In this document: piece after piece, positions 27,496 to 37,130 of the stretch
Position numbering within the stretch: position 1 is the stretch's first letter
How the letters are laid out: each line of letters begins with the position of its first letter
NCBI GenBank assembly: GCA_900544545.1
Contig: UQVY01000004.1
Span: 62,001-126,000, forward strand
Reading direction: 5' to 3'
DNA from: an uncultured Eubacteriales bacterium
Lineage (GTDB): Bacteria > Bacillota > Clostridia > Christensenellales > CAG-314
DNA length: 64,000 nt
Position numbers and translations under genes: made by a program
The notes under the pieces: generated by a model
What the model was told of the DNA's origin: nothing
The model's input: only the letters and a program-made list of their open reading frames with translations
The model's database searches: none

Positions 27496-29835
27496 TTACT
27501 TAACTCCTTTGAAAAGTCTTCCGCGCGTATAATTTTCGTGCCAGTTATTTCCGCAGGTCAAATCCATCAGATATTTCCCTTCGATATGAGTTTCGTCGCC
27601 GTAGTTCAGAAGCCCCGGATTTACAACCCTGAAATAACAATCGGCTATTTTCTGTCTTCTTATCGTAAAACGGTTGCCCAATTCGTCTGTATAAACCAGC
27701 CGTCCGCCCTTTTCGCGGAAACGACATTCCGAGCAGTCGGAATACCTGAAAACGGTTTTATACGGACAATGAGTAAGCGTCATATTCACGAGCGCTCCGT
27801 AGGCATAGACGAAACCGTCCACGCCGCAGTCGGAAATCTCGTTCACGCTTAATTCCTTGGAGAAAACGAAATCTTCCGCTCCGAGAGATTTCAGGTATTC
27901 GACGGCCTTTGCGTTAGCTATATTAAGTCCCGAGCCTGCGATAAAATGCAGTCCGAGTTCCCGCGCGATTTTCAGACCTCCGAGATTGTTTACGACTACT
28001 CCCTTCACGGAATAAGTTTTAATCAATTCGATTACCGCAGCTTCGTCGCGCGTCCGCATAAAATTCGGAATATCGACGTAAACGCCGCTTAATTCGGAAA
28101 AAATCCTTTCGTTCTTTGACGATAAAGAAAAATCGTCGGGTTTATAGACAAGAACGTCCGTTTGCCGATCAAAAACATCGTCAAGCTGCGAAATCTCCGA
28201 AAAAACGAGGATTCTTTTTTTTGTTTTCGTCTTTCCGTCGGACTTTTTTTTGCCGTTTATATCTTTCTCCGGAAAAACGAGATTTTCCGCAGCTTTTCGT
28301 CTAGCTGAAACTGTTTCGGAAGTCTTTTTGAGAATCTCTTCTTTGAGTCCGTCAACCGCGGCTCTTCTCATTCTGTTCAGCAACGATTTCGGAATAAAAA
28401 CGGCCTCTCCCGTATCTATCGAAAGCTTCCCGCAGGTAAAAACCGTATCTCCGAGCCGCAAAAGCTGCTCTTTTACCGTCTTTTCATCTGTAGGACTCGT
28501 TTCCGACGGCTCTAAAGGATTTTCGGAATAAACCGTAAAGCTTTTTTCTCCGCTCTTTACCGTAAGTACGGCTTTTTCTCCGCAGCCGGCAGTAAAGCTC
28601 ATTTCGATTTCTCTGTGCGGCTCGAAAACCGTACGGGCCTCGAGAGCTTTATCGGTTGTAATCGAAACGAAATCGCCGACAGACGGGTTGCCTTTATAGA
28701 AAAGAACGCCTTTCTTTTCGCCGTTCGAGTCGTTCAATGCCACTGCGTTTCCGACTTCGAATCCTTTTTTATCGAAAATCTTGAATCCGTCCCCTTTTAC
28801 GAACGGTTGGTCGAGCGTAACCGAAATCTGACCGCCCGAAGGCTTTATCCCGTTGATTTTTCCGGCTACAACGCCCATATGCCCCTGAACGGCGACGGAC
28901 ATAAGCGAAGGAGAATTTCCTTCCCAAGCGTAACCTTTCGTATAATCCCCTCGGTTAAACATCTTTTTAAGGTTGCAGAGATTGTTTTCATCCTTTGTAA
29001 AATCGGTATCGACAAGTTCTCTGTAAGTCTTACTTGCCTGAGCGACGTATTCGGGACGCCTGTTTCTTCCTTCTATTTTGAAGGTTCCCGCTCCTGCGTC
29101 GTAAAGCTCCTTCATAGTCTCTACGCTACAGAGATCCTTCATCGAAAGGAGATACCCTTTCCTGACGAATTCTCCGTCGTAAAACGCGGAATACGGCTTC
29201 CTGCACGGTTGAGCGCACCTTCCGCGATTACCGCTGTTGCCGTCCGCCATAGAAGACATGTAGCATTGTCCGGAAACGCACACGCACATTGCGCCCTGAA
29301 TAAAAACCTCGGTGTTGACTACGGACGATATGGCTTTTATATCTTCAAGTCTGCATTCGCGTGCCGCGACTACTCCGTTAAAACCGATTTCTACAGCCTG
29401 TTTCGCTCCGTTTGCAGTCGCAGTGCTTAATTGCGTGCTGGCAAAAAGCTCTGTTCCCGAAAGATTCTCCGCACAAAAACGGGCAAGACCTATATCGGTA
29501 ACTATAAGCCCGTCCGCTCCGGAAAGATAAACCTTCACAGCCGTCCGACAGGCTCTCGAAAACTCCTTTTCCTTTATAAGCGTATTGAGAGTAACGTAAA
29601 CCTTGACGCCGAAAAGGTGAGCGTAGCTCACCCATTCAGCCAAAGATTCCGTTGTAAAATTACCCGCCTTCATACGGGCGTTAAAGTCCTCTACGCCGAG
29701 GTAAACGGCAGTCGCTCCGTTAGCCGCTGCAGCTTTGAGAGATTCGGGCGTACCTGCCGGAGCAAGAATTACGGGCGTATCTCTTCGGATTGTCGAATTG
29801 AATTCGGCTTGCGAATCAAAAACGGAATCGCCCAT
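27496..29835 (-). CDS. U32 family peptidase, two-domain
   Basis: A 779-residue member of the U32 collagenase-like family, whose bacterial relatives include the RNA-hydroxylation enzymes RlhA and TrhP. The N-terminal barrel has APAGTPESLKAAAANGATAVYLG. The Fe-S-type cysteine pattern is CVCVSGQCYMSS...RCAQPCR, followed by GRNRRPEYV. A middle beta-rich region (about 360-480) is followed by a second, degenerate barrel with four further Cys (HCPYK, CSECRF). A TTG at 29871 would extend the frame into pheT. ATG 29835, one base past the pheT stop, is preferred. It is probably in one transcript with pheS-pheT, which hints at a tRNA-related role; the true substrate is not shown by the sequence. Confidence 0.88.
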   Translation of the reverse strand: MGDSVFDSQAEFNSTIRRDTPVILAPAGTPESLKAAAANGATAVYLGVEDFNARMKAGNFTTESLAEWVSYAHLFGVKVYVTLNTLIKEKEFSRACRTAVKVYLSGADGLIVTDIGLARFCAENLSGTELFASTQLSTATANGAKQAVEIGFNGVVAARECRLEDIKAISSVVNTEVFIQGAMCVCVSGQCYMSSMADGNSGNRGRCAQPCRKPYSAFYDGEFVRKGYLLSMKDLCSVETMKELYDAGAGTFKIEGRNRRPEYVAQASKTYRELVDTDFTKDENNLCNLKKMFNRGDYTKGYAWEGNSPSLMSVAVQGHMGVVAGKINGIKPSGGQISVTLDQPFVKGDGFKIFDKKGFEVGNAVALNDSNGEKKGVLFYKGNPSVGDFVSITTDKALEARTVFEPHREIEMSFTAGCGEKAVLTVKSGEKSFTVYSENPLEPSETSPTDEKTVKEQLLRLGDTVFTCGKLSIDTGEAVFIPKSLLNRMRRAAVDGLKEEILKKTSETVSARRKAAENLVFPEKDINGKKKSDGKTKTKKRILVFSEISQLDDVFDRQTDVLVYKPDDFSLSSKNERIFSELSGVYVDIPNFMRTRDEAAVIELIKTYSVKGVVVNNLGGLKIARELGLHFIAGSGLNIANAKAVEYLKSLGAEDFVFSKELSVNEISDCGVDGFVYAYGALVNMTLTHCPYKTVFRYSDCSECRFREKGGRLVYTDELGNRFTIRRQKIADCYFRVVNPGLLNYGDETHIEGKYLMDLTCGNNWHENYTRGRLFKGVK

Positions 29836-29836
29836 G

Positions 29837-32230
29837 TCAGCTTCTGAGTTTTGCGTCGAATCTGTCTTCAAGCGCTTTGAGAATATCGTTTACCGCAGAT
29901 TCGATTTCGTCGTCGCGAAGCGTTCTTTCAAACGAACCGAAAGTTACCGAGAAAGCAAGACTCTTTTTGTTGCCAAGCACCGGACTTCTGTATACGTCGA
30001 AAAGCCTTACGTCCGTAATAAGTCGGGAAACGCTTTTTATCGTCTTTTCAACGTCGCCGGCAAGCACCGCCGAATCCACGAGAATCGCAAGGTCTCTCGA
30101 ACTCGTAGGATATCTGCCGAAATTACGGTATTTTTCGTACAGCGTCGCATTGTCCTGAATCGTGTCGAAATCCAGCTCGCCTACGAATACGTCTTCGGTA
30201 AAATCGAAGTTATCCTTGAAAGCGGGATGAAGTTTTCCGAAATAGCCCACGGTTTTTCCGTTTATTAAAACGTCGGCGGATACGCCCGGGTGCATATAGG
30301 AAACCGAACTTCTTACGAATTCGACTTCGATGTTGAACGCCTCCGCCAAAGCGCGGACCGTGCGGGACAATTCAAAGAAGTCGCAACCCGTAGCTCCTAT
30401 ACATAGAGTCTGAACCTCGCGGGGAAGCTCGTCCGCAAGAGGAACTTTGTCGGCAAGATATCTCTTTCCGTATTCGAACAGCCTGAGACGCGAATTCTTC
30501 TTATTGAGATTCGATTCCATAATCGCAAGCATATTCGGAACGAGAGTCGTCCTCATAATCGAAAATTCTTCTCCCAAAGGATTTCTCACTCTTATGGCAT
30601 TTTCCTTATCGGGATCAAGTCCTATTCTTTCGTACATAGTCTTTCCTCCGAAAGGATACGTCGTGATTTCGTTATAACCTCTTCCGACGAGAATCCGCTT
30701 CATTTCGTCCTCGCGTTTCTGCCTTTCGGTCCTTCCTCCCTTGGTAACGCACGCGTTTTCGAGAAGCGTAGGAACGATTTTATCGTAACCGTAGACTCTG
30801 ATTATCTCTTCGATTATATCACAGTCGGCTTCGAGGTCGTCGCGGTATTCTGGAACGACGCAGAAAAGAACTTCCTCTCCCTTTTCGTTTTCCGAAATAC
30901 GGGTTTCGACGCCGAGGTTGTTAAGTATTCTCAAAACGTCGTCTTCGGGGACTTTAATTCCGAGAAGCCATTCGATTCTCGAGAACGGGAAGGAGAATTC
31001 TCTTTTTTCCTTACGCTGACCGATGACTATTCTTCCCGACACGACTTTTCCCGCGCCAAGTTTTTCGACGAGATGCAAAGCCCTCGAAAGAGCCATATCT
31101 GCAGTAAACTGCTCCACGCCTTTTTCAAATCTCGCGGAGCTGTCCGACCTTACTCCGAGAGAACGGCTGGTTTTTCTTATGCTTTCCTTGGCGAAAACCG
31201 CACTTTCAAAAACCACGGCTGCCGTATTGTCCTTTATTCCGGAATCCTTGCCGCCCATAACGCCCGCAAGACCTACCGGCTTTTCCGCGTCCGCAATAAC
31301 GAGATTGTTCGAATTAAGGACGCACTCCTTTCCGTCGAGGACCGTAAGCTTTTCGCCTTCCTTAGCTCTTCTGACGATAACGGTTTTGTCGTTAATATCT
31401 CTTTGATCGAAGGCGTGCATAGGCTGACCGATTTCCGTGAGAACGTAATTGGTTATGTCCACGAGATTGTTTATACCTCTTATGCCGACGGTTTTAAGTC
31501 TTCTCATCATCCAAAGAGGAGATTTTTCTATTTTAACGTCGCAGACAGCCTGCATTTCGTATCCGGGACAAAGATCGGGATCCCTGACTTCCGCGCGTAC
31601 GTAGTCGTAAACCGAAGTTCCGGAAAGCTCGGTAAAGGATATGTCCGGAACTTTGCACGTCTTTCCGAGCGCTACCGCAACCTCTCTCGCGATACCGAGA
31701 ATGCTGTTGCAGTCAGGTCTGTTGGGGGTAACGCCCACGTCGAGAACGTAATCGTTAAAGCCGAGAACTTCCGCCATAGAAGCTCCTACCTTTTCGTTTT
31801 CCGAAAGCACGAGTACGCTGTCGCCCGACGCTCCGGGGTAAATGTCGTCGTCCGCGCCAAGCTCTTCCCCGCCGCAGAACATACCTTCGCTGCGCACACC
31901 GCGGAGTTCGCCCGGTTTGATATGAGTTCCGTCGTGAAGAACCGCTCCGTCAAGCGAAACCGGAACTTTATCGCCCGCCTGAAGATGCTTTGCGTTGGTA
32001 ACTATCTGAACGATTCTGTCGCCTACGTTTACCTGACAGACTTTAAGTTTGTCCGCGTTGGGATGCTGCTCTACGGAAAGAATCTGTCCCACGAATACGC
32101 CGGAAAACGCTTCCGAAAGATCGATAAGCTCCTCTACTTCGAAACCTACCGAAACCAATCTTTCGCAAAGAGTTTTTACGTCAACGTCTATATCTACGAA
32201 TTCTTTTAACCAATTCAGAGATGCTTTCAT
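29837..32230 (-). CDS. pheT: Phenylalanine--tRNA ligase beta subunit
   Basis: Forms the alpha2-beta2 synthetase with PheS. The 797-residue chain has the N-terminal tRNA-binding domain (about 40-150, VGQILSVEQHPNADKLKVCQVNVG), the B3/B4 editing region (GINNLVDITNYVLTEIGQPMHAFD) and B5 with the Mg-binding DLEADCDIIEEI. The C-terminal ferredoxin-fold anticodon-binding domain shows RYPTSSRDLAILVD. The gene starts 12 bp after pheS. Confidence 0.97.
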   Translation of the reverse strand: MKASLNWLKEFVDIDVDVKTLCERLVSVGFEVEELIDLSEAFSGVFVGQILSVEQHPNADKLKVCQVNVGDRIVQIVTNAKHLQAGDKVPVSLDGAVLHDGTHIKPGELRGVRSEGMFCGGEELGADDDIYPGASGDSVLVLSENEKVGASMAEVLGFNDYVLDVGVTPNRPDCNSILGIAREVAVALGKTCKVPDISFTELSGTSVYDYVRAEVRDPDLCPGYEMQAVCDVKIEKSPLWMMRRLKTVGIRGINNLVDITNYVLTEIGQPMHAFDQRDINDKTVIVRRAKEGEKLTVLDGKECVLNSNNLVIADAEKPVGLAGVMGGKDSGIKDNTAAVVFESAVFAKESIRKTSRSLGVRSDSSARFEKGVEQFTADMALSRALHLVEKLGAGKVVSGRIVIGQRKEKREFSFPFSRIEWLLGIKVPEDDVLRILNNLGVETRISENEKGEEVLFCVVPEYRDDLEADCDIIEEIIRVYGYDKIVPTLLENACVTKGGRTERQKREDEMKRILVGRGYNEITTYPFGGKTMYERIGLDPDKENAIRVRNPLGEEFSIMRTTLVPNMLAIMESNLNKKNSRLRLFEYGKRYLADKVPLADELPREVQTLCIGATGCDFFELSRTVRALAEAFNIEVEFVRSSVSYMHPGVSADVLINGKTVGYFGKLHPAFKDNFDFTEDVFVGELDFDTIQDNATLYEKYRNFGRYPTSSRDLAILVDSAVLAGDVEKTIKSVSRLITDVRLFDVYRSPVLGNKKSLAFSVTFGSFERTLRDDEIESAVNDILKALEDRFDAKLRS

Positions 32231-32242
32231 CTTCCTTCCTCC

Positions 32243-33283
32243 TTAACCCTTGAACTGACGAAGGAATCTTTCGTCGTTCTCGTAGAATAATCTGATATCG
32301 GGTATACCGTATCTGATCATAGCCATTCTTTCCACGCCGAAGCCGAAAGCAAAGCCGCTATATATACTCGAATCTATACCGCAGTTTTCGAGGACCTTGG
32401 GATTGACCATACCCGCACCGAGAACTTCCATCCAGCCCGTACCTTTACAAAGTCTGCATCCGTCTCCGTGACAGGAGCTGCACGTCAGGTCGACTTCTAC
32501 GCTCGGTTCGGTGAACGGGAAATAAGACGGTCTGAAACGGATTCGGGTATTCTCGTCGAAAAGAGCTTTTGCGGCGCATTCGAGAGTTCCCATAAGATCG
32601 CAAAGCGTAATGCCCTTATCGACTACGAGTCCTTCTACCTGACGGAAAACCGGAGAATGCGTAGCGTCGTCGTCGCATCTGTAAACTACTCCGGGACAAA
32701 TCATCTTGATGGGAGGCTTTTTCTTTTCCATTGTTCTGACCTGCATAGGCGAAGTCTGCGTCCTTAAAAGAAGAGAATCGCTTATATAGAAAGTGTCCTG
32801 CATATCCCGCGACGGATGATCTTTGGGAATGTTGAGAGCCTGAAAGTTATAATAATCCGTTTCGATCTGCGGACCTTCGGCAATCTCGAAACCCATTCCC
32901 ACGAAAACGTCCTTTATAAGGTTTTCAACGAGTGTAAGCGGATGCAGAGAGCCTGTTTTTTCTCTCTCGGTATCCGCGGTGATGTCTATATATTCGCTCC
33001 TTACGGTAAATTCGAGAAGCCGTTTTTTCATCTCGGATTCAACGTCGGAAAAAAGTTTTTCCATTTTTGCTCTCGCTTCGTTGACGAGCTGACCGACGAC
33101 CGGACGCATTTCCTTGGGAACGTCCTTCATTCCCCTGAGAAGAGCCGTAAGCTTACCGCTCTTTCCGAGGTATTTCACTTTAATATCCTGAACGGCGGCT
33201 TCGTTTTCGTCGGCATTTCCGCCCGTAACCTTTTTAAGCTCGTCGTCACACTGACTGATTAATTCTTTTATCTTGTCTTCCAT
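32243..33283 (-). CDS. pheS: Phenylalanine--tRNA ligase alpha subunit
   Basis: Catalytic subunit of PheRS. The 346-residue protein has an N-terminal coiled coil (about 1-95) and a class II core with HPLTLVENLIKDVFVGMGFEIAEGPQIE, LLRTQTSPMQVRTM (motif 2 region), FRQVEGLVVDKGI and the motif 3 GFAFGFGVERMAM. An unusual CSSCHGDGCRLCKGTGW segment near residues 270-286 supplies five Cys in a knuckle pattern; zinc-knuckle inserts occur in some bacterial PheS. No T-box leader precedes the gene: only 150 bp separate it from the previous terminator. Confidence 0.96.
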   Translation of the reverse strand: MEDKIKELISQCDDELKKVTGGNADENEAAVQDIKVKYLGKSGKLTALLRGMKDVPKEMRPVVGQLVNEARAKMEKLFSDVESEMKKRLLEFTVRSEYIDITADTEREKTGSLHPLTLVENLIKDVFVGMGFEIAEGPQIETDYYNFQALNIPKDHPSRDMQDTFYISDSLLLRTQTSPMQVRTMEKKKPPIKMICPGVVYRCDDDATHSPVFRQVEGLVVDKGITLCDLMGTLECAAKALFDENTRIRFRPSYFPFTEPSVEVDLTCSSCHGDGCRLCKGTGWMEVLGAGMVNPKVLENCGIDSSIYSGFAFGFGVERMAMIRYGIPDIRLFYENDERFLRQFKG

Positions 33284-33341
33284 AATCGTATTACTCCGTT
33301 TTATATTGAAAGATAACTCCCGATTTGTTTATTTTATCACA

Positions 33342-33347
33342 ATTATA
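33342..33347 (-). promoter_or_regulatory. -10 element of the pheS operon promoter
   Basis: On the minus strand, TATAAT lies 58 bp upstream of the pheS ATG, just after the terminator of the preceding gene. The -35 is poorly matched. Confidence 0.45.
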
Positions 33348-33417
33348 CCGTTAAATCAAGCGAATCGCCGTAATTGCATTCAAAATATATATCGTTTTTA
33401 AAATAATAACCGACGAA

Positions 33418-33458
33418 AAAAAAGAAAGGCGCAATCAGGACTTAATTTGTCTGATTGC
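33418..33458 (-). terminator. Terminator overlapping the end of the YtxC-like gene
   Basis: GCAATCAG (33431-33438) pairs with CTGATTGC (33451-33458) around a 12-nt loop that contains the stop codon. The minus-strand tail is TTTCTTTTTTTT. The last codons of the gene therefore double as a terminator arm. Confidence 0.8.
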
Positions 33459-34194
33459 CGCCGAAAAGTGCGTCTGAAAGTTCAAGAAACTCTCGGCTTA
33501 AAAGCTCTCTGTCTCCAGTAACGGTCAGTTTTTTAGGCGCAAGGTTTACTAGATTAAACATAAGTTCTTCTTCGGGCGAAACCGTCCCGACTTTCAGAAG
33601 AGACACGCAATCCACAGGCGTTCCGTTGGAGTCGTAGAAAACCGGTTGATGAAGATTCATATCGAGAGTTATTTCCCGACAAACCGACGGAACGGACATA
33701 ATCAGATAGCTCAGAAAACCGACTTTTGATTCGTCGTCGTAAAAAATAAGGCCGTTACTCTCGGTTACCGCCGCAATTTCGTCCCATCTTACGCGCAGTT
33801 TGCCGAGACGGAACGTAAATAATCCGTCTATGCTGAGGTTATCGAGATTGTTTATGGCTCCGTAGGTAATTTTTCGGTCTGTGGAACTGTCGAAAATACT
33901 CATCGTATCTACAAGAACGCGATTTACGAGAGAATCTTCGGAAAATGCGAGTTTTTTCCCGAGATAATCGGTTTTAAAGCCCATAGAAATTACGTCTGCG
34001 ATCGCACTTCTGAGATTCAGTCCGACTCTTTCACGGAAATTTTCATCCACGCTGACTTCGAGATAGCTCCGTCCTTCCGATTCAAAAAGCTTCTGCGAGC
34101 CGTTCGCGTTGACGACGGAATAGAAAGTCTCGTTTCGAATATGCTTTAAGTAACAGCTTTTTGCGCTGTCGATATTGATTGAAAAGTTATGCAT
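33442..34194 (-). CDS. YtxC-like putative sporulation protein
   Basis: A 250-residue cytoplasmic protein with no signal peptide. The segment INNLDNLSIDGLFTFRLGKLRVRWDEIA and the N-terminal half resemble the YtxC family of sporulation-associated proteins of unknown function. That family typically has a conserved 'IEGFxxFRLK' helix at the same place. The similarity is recalled rather than searched, and the C-terminal half (from about residue 170) is not convincing. A TATAAT on the minus strand 8-14 bp before the start suggests its own promoter and a very short leader. It is flanked by the giant prepilin gene and the pheS operon. Confidence 0.4.
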   Translation of the reverse strand: MHNFSINIDSAKSCYLKHIRNETFYSVVNANGSQKLFESEGRSYLEVSVDENFRERVGLNLRSAIADVISMGFKTDYLGKKLAFSEDSLVNRVLVDTMSIFDSSTDRKITYGAINNLDNLSIDGLFTFRLGKLRVRWDEIAAVTESNGLIFYDDESKVGFLSYLIMSVPSVCREITLDMNLHQPVFYDSNGTPVDCVSLLKVGTVSPEEELMFNLVNLAPKKLTVTGDRELLSREFLELSDALFGGNQTN

Positions 34195-34237
34195 ACGCCT
34201 ATATTATATGCCGGAAAAATCGTTTTAAAACATAGGG

Positions 34238-36844
34238 TTAGTAGGTTAAACTTTCTTTAAAGCCCCCAGCACCTTTGACAAGGATAAAGCCTTTTTTTGA
34301 TTTTATGCCAGAGAAAACTCTTCTATCGTTAGGTTTATTTGAATTTTTATTTTCATAAATAGTTATTTTGTCTATTTTTTTAAACTCCGTTGTGTCTATG
34401 ACAAACACATATGTATTACCAATTAACGCTAATAATTGTCTGTCGGTATTGTTGTTAACTGATATTTGAATCAACCCGTCCTTATTGTTGGTTACAAAAT
34501 CAGCCGAACAAATACAGTAAATCAAATTTTCTTCGGAAGTTACTTTATTAACCCAAGTATTTTGACCTTTATCAAAATATTCGATTATAAAATGCGGGTA
34601 AAAATCCCTAAGGCTATTGGCTGTTGCAGTAAATTTTATTTTATATTTTCCAGCCTTAAACAGCATGCAGTGCTGAATTTTATTGCTGTCACGTTCTTTA
34701 TAGGTCAGAGCTTCTACTCCGTAACAACCTTCCAAAACCCCTTTCGTATGTTTTTCTGCATAAAATATACAATATTTATCTTCAACTGTGATTTCAAAAA
34801 TGGCATTACCATCTTTTAATTCTTTAAAATCATATTTTCCAAAACAATTATCAGTACCTTTATTTACATATAAGATAACGTAGTCTTTGTCATTCGGAAT
34901 CTCAAATTTATCGCCGAAAACCGCGCTTATGCTAAGGGAATCCGCGTCTTCCGAAATCTCTTGATTTTGCATGGAAATCGTGAGCGGATTATCGTTCGGA
35001 ACGCCGATTTCCTTCCCGTTAATCGTAAAATGTTTTAATTTAAAATCATCTTTTGCATTTGCCGAAAGAGTAAATTCCTCAGTGAAAGTTACGGCTGTTT
35101 TGTCGCACAAAACCTCGCCGTCATCGGATTCAAGAATTTCGATTTTATATATTTTCTCGAAAATCGCCGTAATTTCACAGTTTTGTGCGGGCATTGTGAA
35201 ATTTTCGTCGATACAAACATCGTTATATTCCCATTTTGAGAATTTTGCCGGAATGTTTTCCGCAGTTATCACACTTAAATTCACCCGTTTGTTGAATTTT
35301 ACATTTATACCGTTCACAAAATCGACTTTTATACCGTCGCAAAAGAAGGAAATCCCTTCGCCTGATAAAGGGGTAGAAGAAAAATTCGTAAAATACTCGA
35401 TAACAGAATTTATTTTTAAACAAAACGACTTGTACTCGAAAAACGCAGTGATTTCGGTCTCTTCTCCGGGCATCTTAAACGAAGAAGTATTTTCGATTTG
35501 CTTTCCGTTATATTCAAAATAACTAAATTCTACGGTTTCAGTCGGCTTAAAATCTATCTTCGTCAAGTCAAAATCGGATTGATAGGGAATACTATATGAA
35601 AAAGAGTCGATTTTGCAAAAATCTTCATTGTGCTCGTCTAAAAACGCTGCTTTAATTGTCAAAGTATACGACGCAGCTTCGGTTGTAAATTCTACGTTAA
35701 TATCGAAATCCGGCATAATAAAGCCTTTTTTATCATCCGAAAGCTTCACGTCGATATTCCGATCCTTGCTTTTAAATGTGCAATTTGAGATGGAATAGTG
35801 TTCGTCGGGAGTTGCAAGTTTGTCGAAAGGAACGAGAATATCGGGCATAAAAACGAACTCCGAATCGACGACCGAATAGTTTTCACCGCTACTGACGGTC
35901 AATTTCCTTCCGATTTTTTCGCCGCCGCTGATAATTTCCAGGCATTTCCGCTCTTTAACGACCTTTGAAATCAGCCGCGGATCTTCAGAAATAATCTGCG
36001 TAACGTTATCGGAAAACTCAATCGCCTCGTAAAAATCTTCGGCATAATTCCCAAGCGAGGGCACGTAAATCGTCGTGACGTCATCCGGAATTTTTGTTTC
36101 TCCGTCATAAATTGAAGGTGAAAATTCCGTCTGCCGGACAATTATCGCCAGCTCGGAGTTGCGATTCGGCATATATCGGAGATTTTTTCCGTTAAAAAGA
36201 ATGACTTTTTCTCGGAACTCCGAAAGTGCTTGGTCAATTTCGGGATAACCGCTATCAAAAACGAAATTCTCGGCAAAAATATCCTCGTTTCTGAAAGCAT
36301 CGATGGCGTTCATAAGGCGTTTTTCAGCCGTAATAATGAATCCGCCCTCGAAAAGCTCTTCAGGCTCGCGCATAAAATCCAAAGAATCGTAATGATTCTT
36401 CCTAAGTTTTACAAGTTCTCCGTCATCGGCAAAAGCGAAAGAATTATGCGAAAAATCTATGCGTTTTAAATAAGTGCGTTTGGTTTTTTTATCAAAAAAT
36501 ATTAAACGATTTTTACTTTTAGCATAAACCGTCTTCAAAGAATAGTCGTCGAGTTTACTTCTGATGTCGTAAGCGCAAGGCGGTATGCTCTCCTCGGCAT
36601 CAATAAGCGCAAGAGCTTTATTTATATGTTCAACGAGAAGCAAATCTGCCTCTAAATCAGCCTTTTCAATCGCCGAAGTAATCTTCGGAACGATAATTGC
36701 CGCAAGAATTCCGATAATAACGATGACCGCAAGCAGCTCTACGATCGTAAAACCTCGTCGGGATTTACCCAAAAACAAACATTTAAAAACATACTTCAAA
36801 AAACAATGATTTTCATTATAAAACCCACGACTCTTTTGTTCCAT
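34238..36844 (-). CDS. Giant prepilin-like protein with beta-repeat extension
   Basis: An 868-residue protein. It starts with a basic leader and a type IV prepilin cleavage site (RRG31|FTIVELL, Glu at +5), then a single hydrophobic helix to about residue 52. Ordinary pilins and pseudopilins have 100-250 residues. Here more than 800 residues follow. The stretch of about 350-640 contains four or more related units of about 60 residues with EITAFFEYKSF/EITAIFEKIYK-type joints. These look like the InlB/Listeria-type beta repeats used in cell-surface proteins. No prepilin peptidase, pilus ATPase or PilC-type gene is nearby. The 3' third (34240-34900) is visibly more AT-rich than flanking genes, which suggests transfer or rapid evolution. 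A surface or secreted role is inferred. Confidence 0.65.
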   Translation of the reverse strand: MEQKSRGFYNENHCFLKYVFKCLFLGKSRRGFTIVELLAVIVIIGILAAIIVPKITSAIEKADLEADLLLVEHINKALALIDAEESIPPCAYDIRSKLDDYSLKTVYAKSKNRLIFFDKKTKRTYLKRIDFSHNSFAFADDGELVKLRKNHYDSLDFMREPEELFEGGFIITAEKRLMNAIDAFRNEDIFAENFVFDSGYPEIDQALSEFREKVILFNGKNLRYMPNRNSELAIIVRQTEFSPSIYDGETKIPDDVTTIYVPSLGNYAEDFYEAIEFSDNVTQIISEDPRLISKVVKERKCLEIISGGEKIGRKLTVSSGENYSVVDSEFVFMPDILVPFDKLATPDEHYSISNCTFKSKDRNIDVKLSDDKKGFIMPDFDINVEFTTEAASYTLTIKAAFLDEHNEDFCKIDSFSYSIPYQSDFDLTKIDFKPTETVEFSYFEYNGKQIENTSSFKMPGEETEITAFFEYKSFCLKINSVIEYFTNFSSTPLSGEGISFFCDGIKVDFVNGINVKFNKRVNLSVITAENIPAKFSKWEYNDVCIDENFTMPAQNCEITAIFEKIYKIEILESDDGEVLCDKTAVTFTEEFTLSANAKDDFKLKHFTINGKEIGVPNDNPLTISMQNQEISEDADSLSISAVFGDKFEIPNDKDYVILYVNKGTDNCFGKYDFKELKDGNAIFEITVEDKYCIFYAEKHTKGVLEGCYGVEALTYKERDSNKIQHCMLFKAGKYKIKFTATANSLRDFYPHFIIEYFDKGQNTWVNKVTSEENLIYCICSADFVTNNKDGLIQISVNNNTDRQLLALIGNTYVFVIDTTEFKKIDKITIYENKNSNKPNDRRVFSGIKSKKGFILVKGAGGFKESLTY

Positions 36845-37094
36845 AATTATTTCCTTATCGATAAACTCAATCTTAAATGTTGCCGAAAACAGCTTTCGAA
36901 AATTTGTTCACTTAAACTTGTATAACTTTGAAATAAACGTCGCTACGGACAATCAATGCCCGAATGTCAAAAAAGCAAACAAATGCTTAATTATAAAGCT
37001 TTTATATTTGCTTTGATTTTAATATAGCACAAAAATACGCATCTGTCAAAAGATTTGTCGAAAAATGTCGAAAGAAATACTCGCTCACAAAAAT
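36845..37094. other. AT-rich intergenic region upstream of prepilin gene
   Basis: About 250 bp of AT-rich DNA without a credible gene. It must hold the promoter of the prepilin-like gene; a minus-strand TTGACA lies at 36965-36970 but without a good -10 at the right distance. The prepilin ribosome binding site is AAGGAAA, 6 bp before the start. Confidence 0.4.
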
Positions 37095-37130
37095 TCACTA
37101 ATAAAGCCGAGAGCGTTAAGTCTCGGCTTT
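37095..37130 (-). terminator. Terminator overlapping the end of aroC
   Basis: AAAGCCGAGA (37103-37112) and TCTCGGCTTT (37121-37130) form a perfect 10-bp stem whose loop contains the aroC stop codon. The minus-strand tail is TTTATTAG. The stem also encodes the last residues of chorismate synthase. Confidence 0.75.

Noticed and set aside
29836..29871. TTG start extending the U32 peptidase into pheT
   Set aside because: It overlaps pheT by 35 bases and lacks a ribosome binding site; the ATG one base after the pheT stop is simpler.
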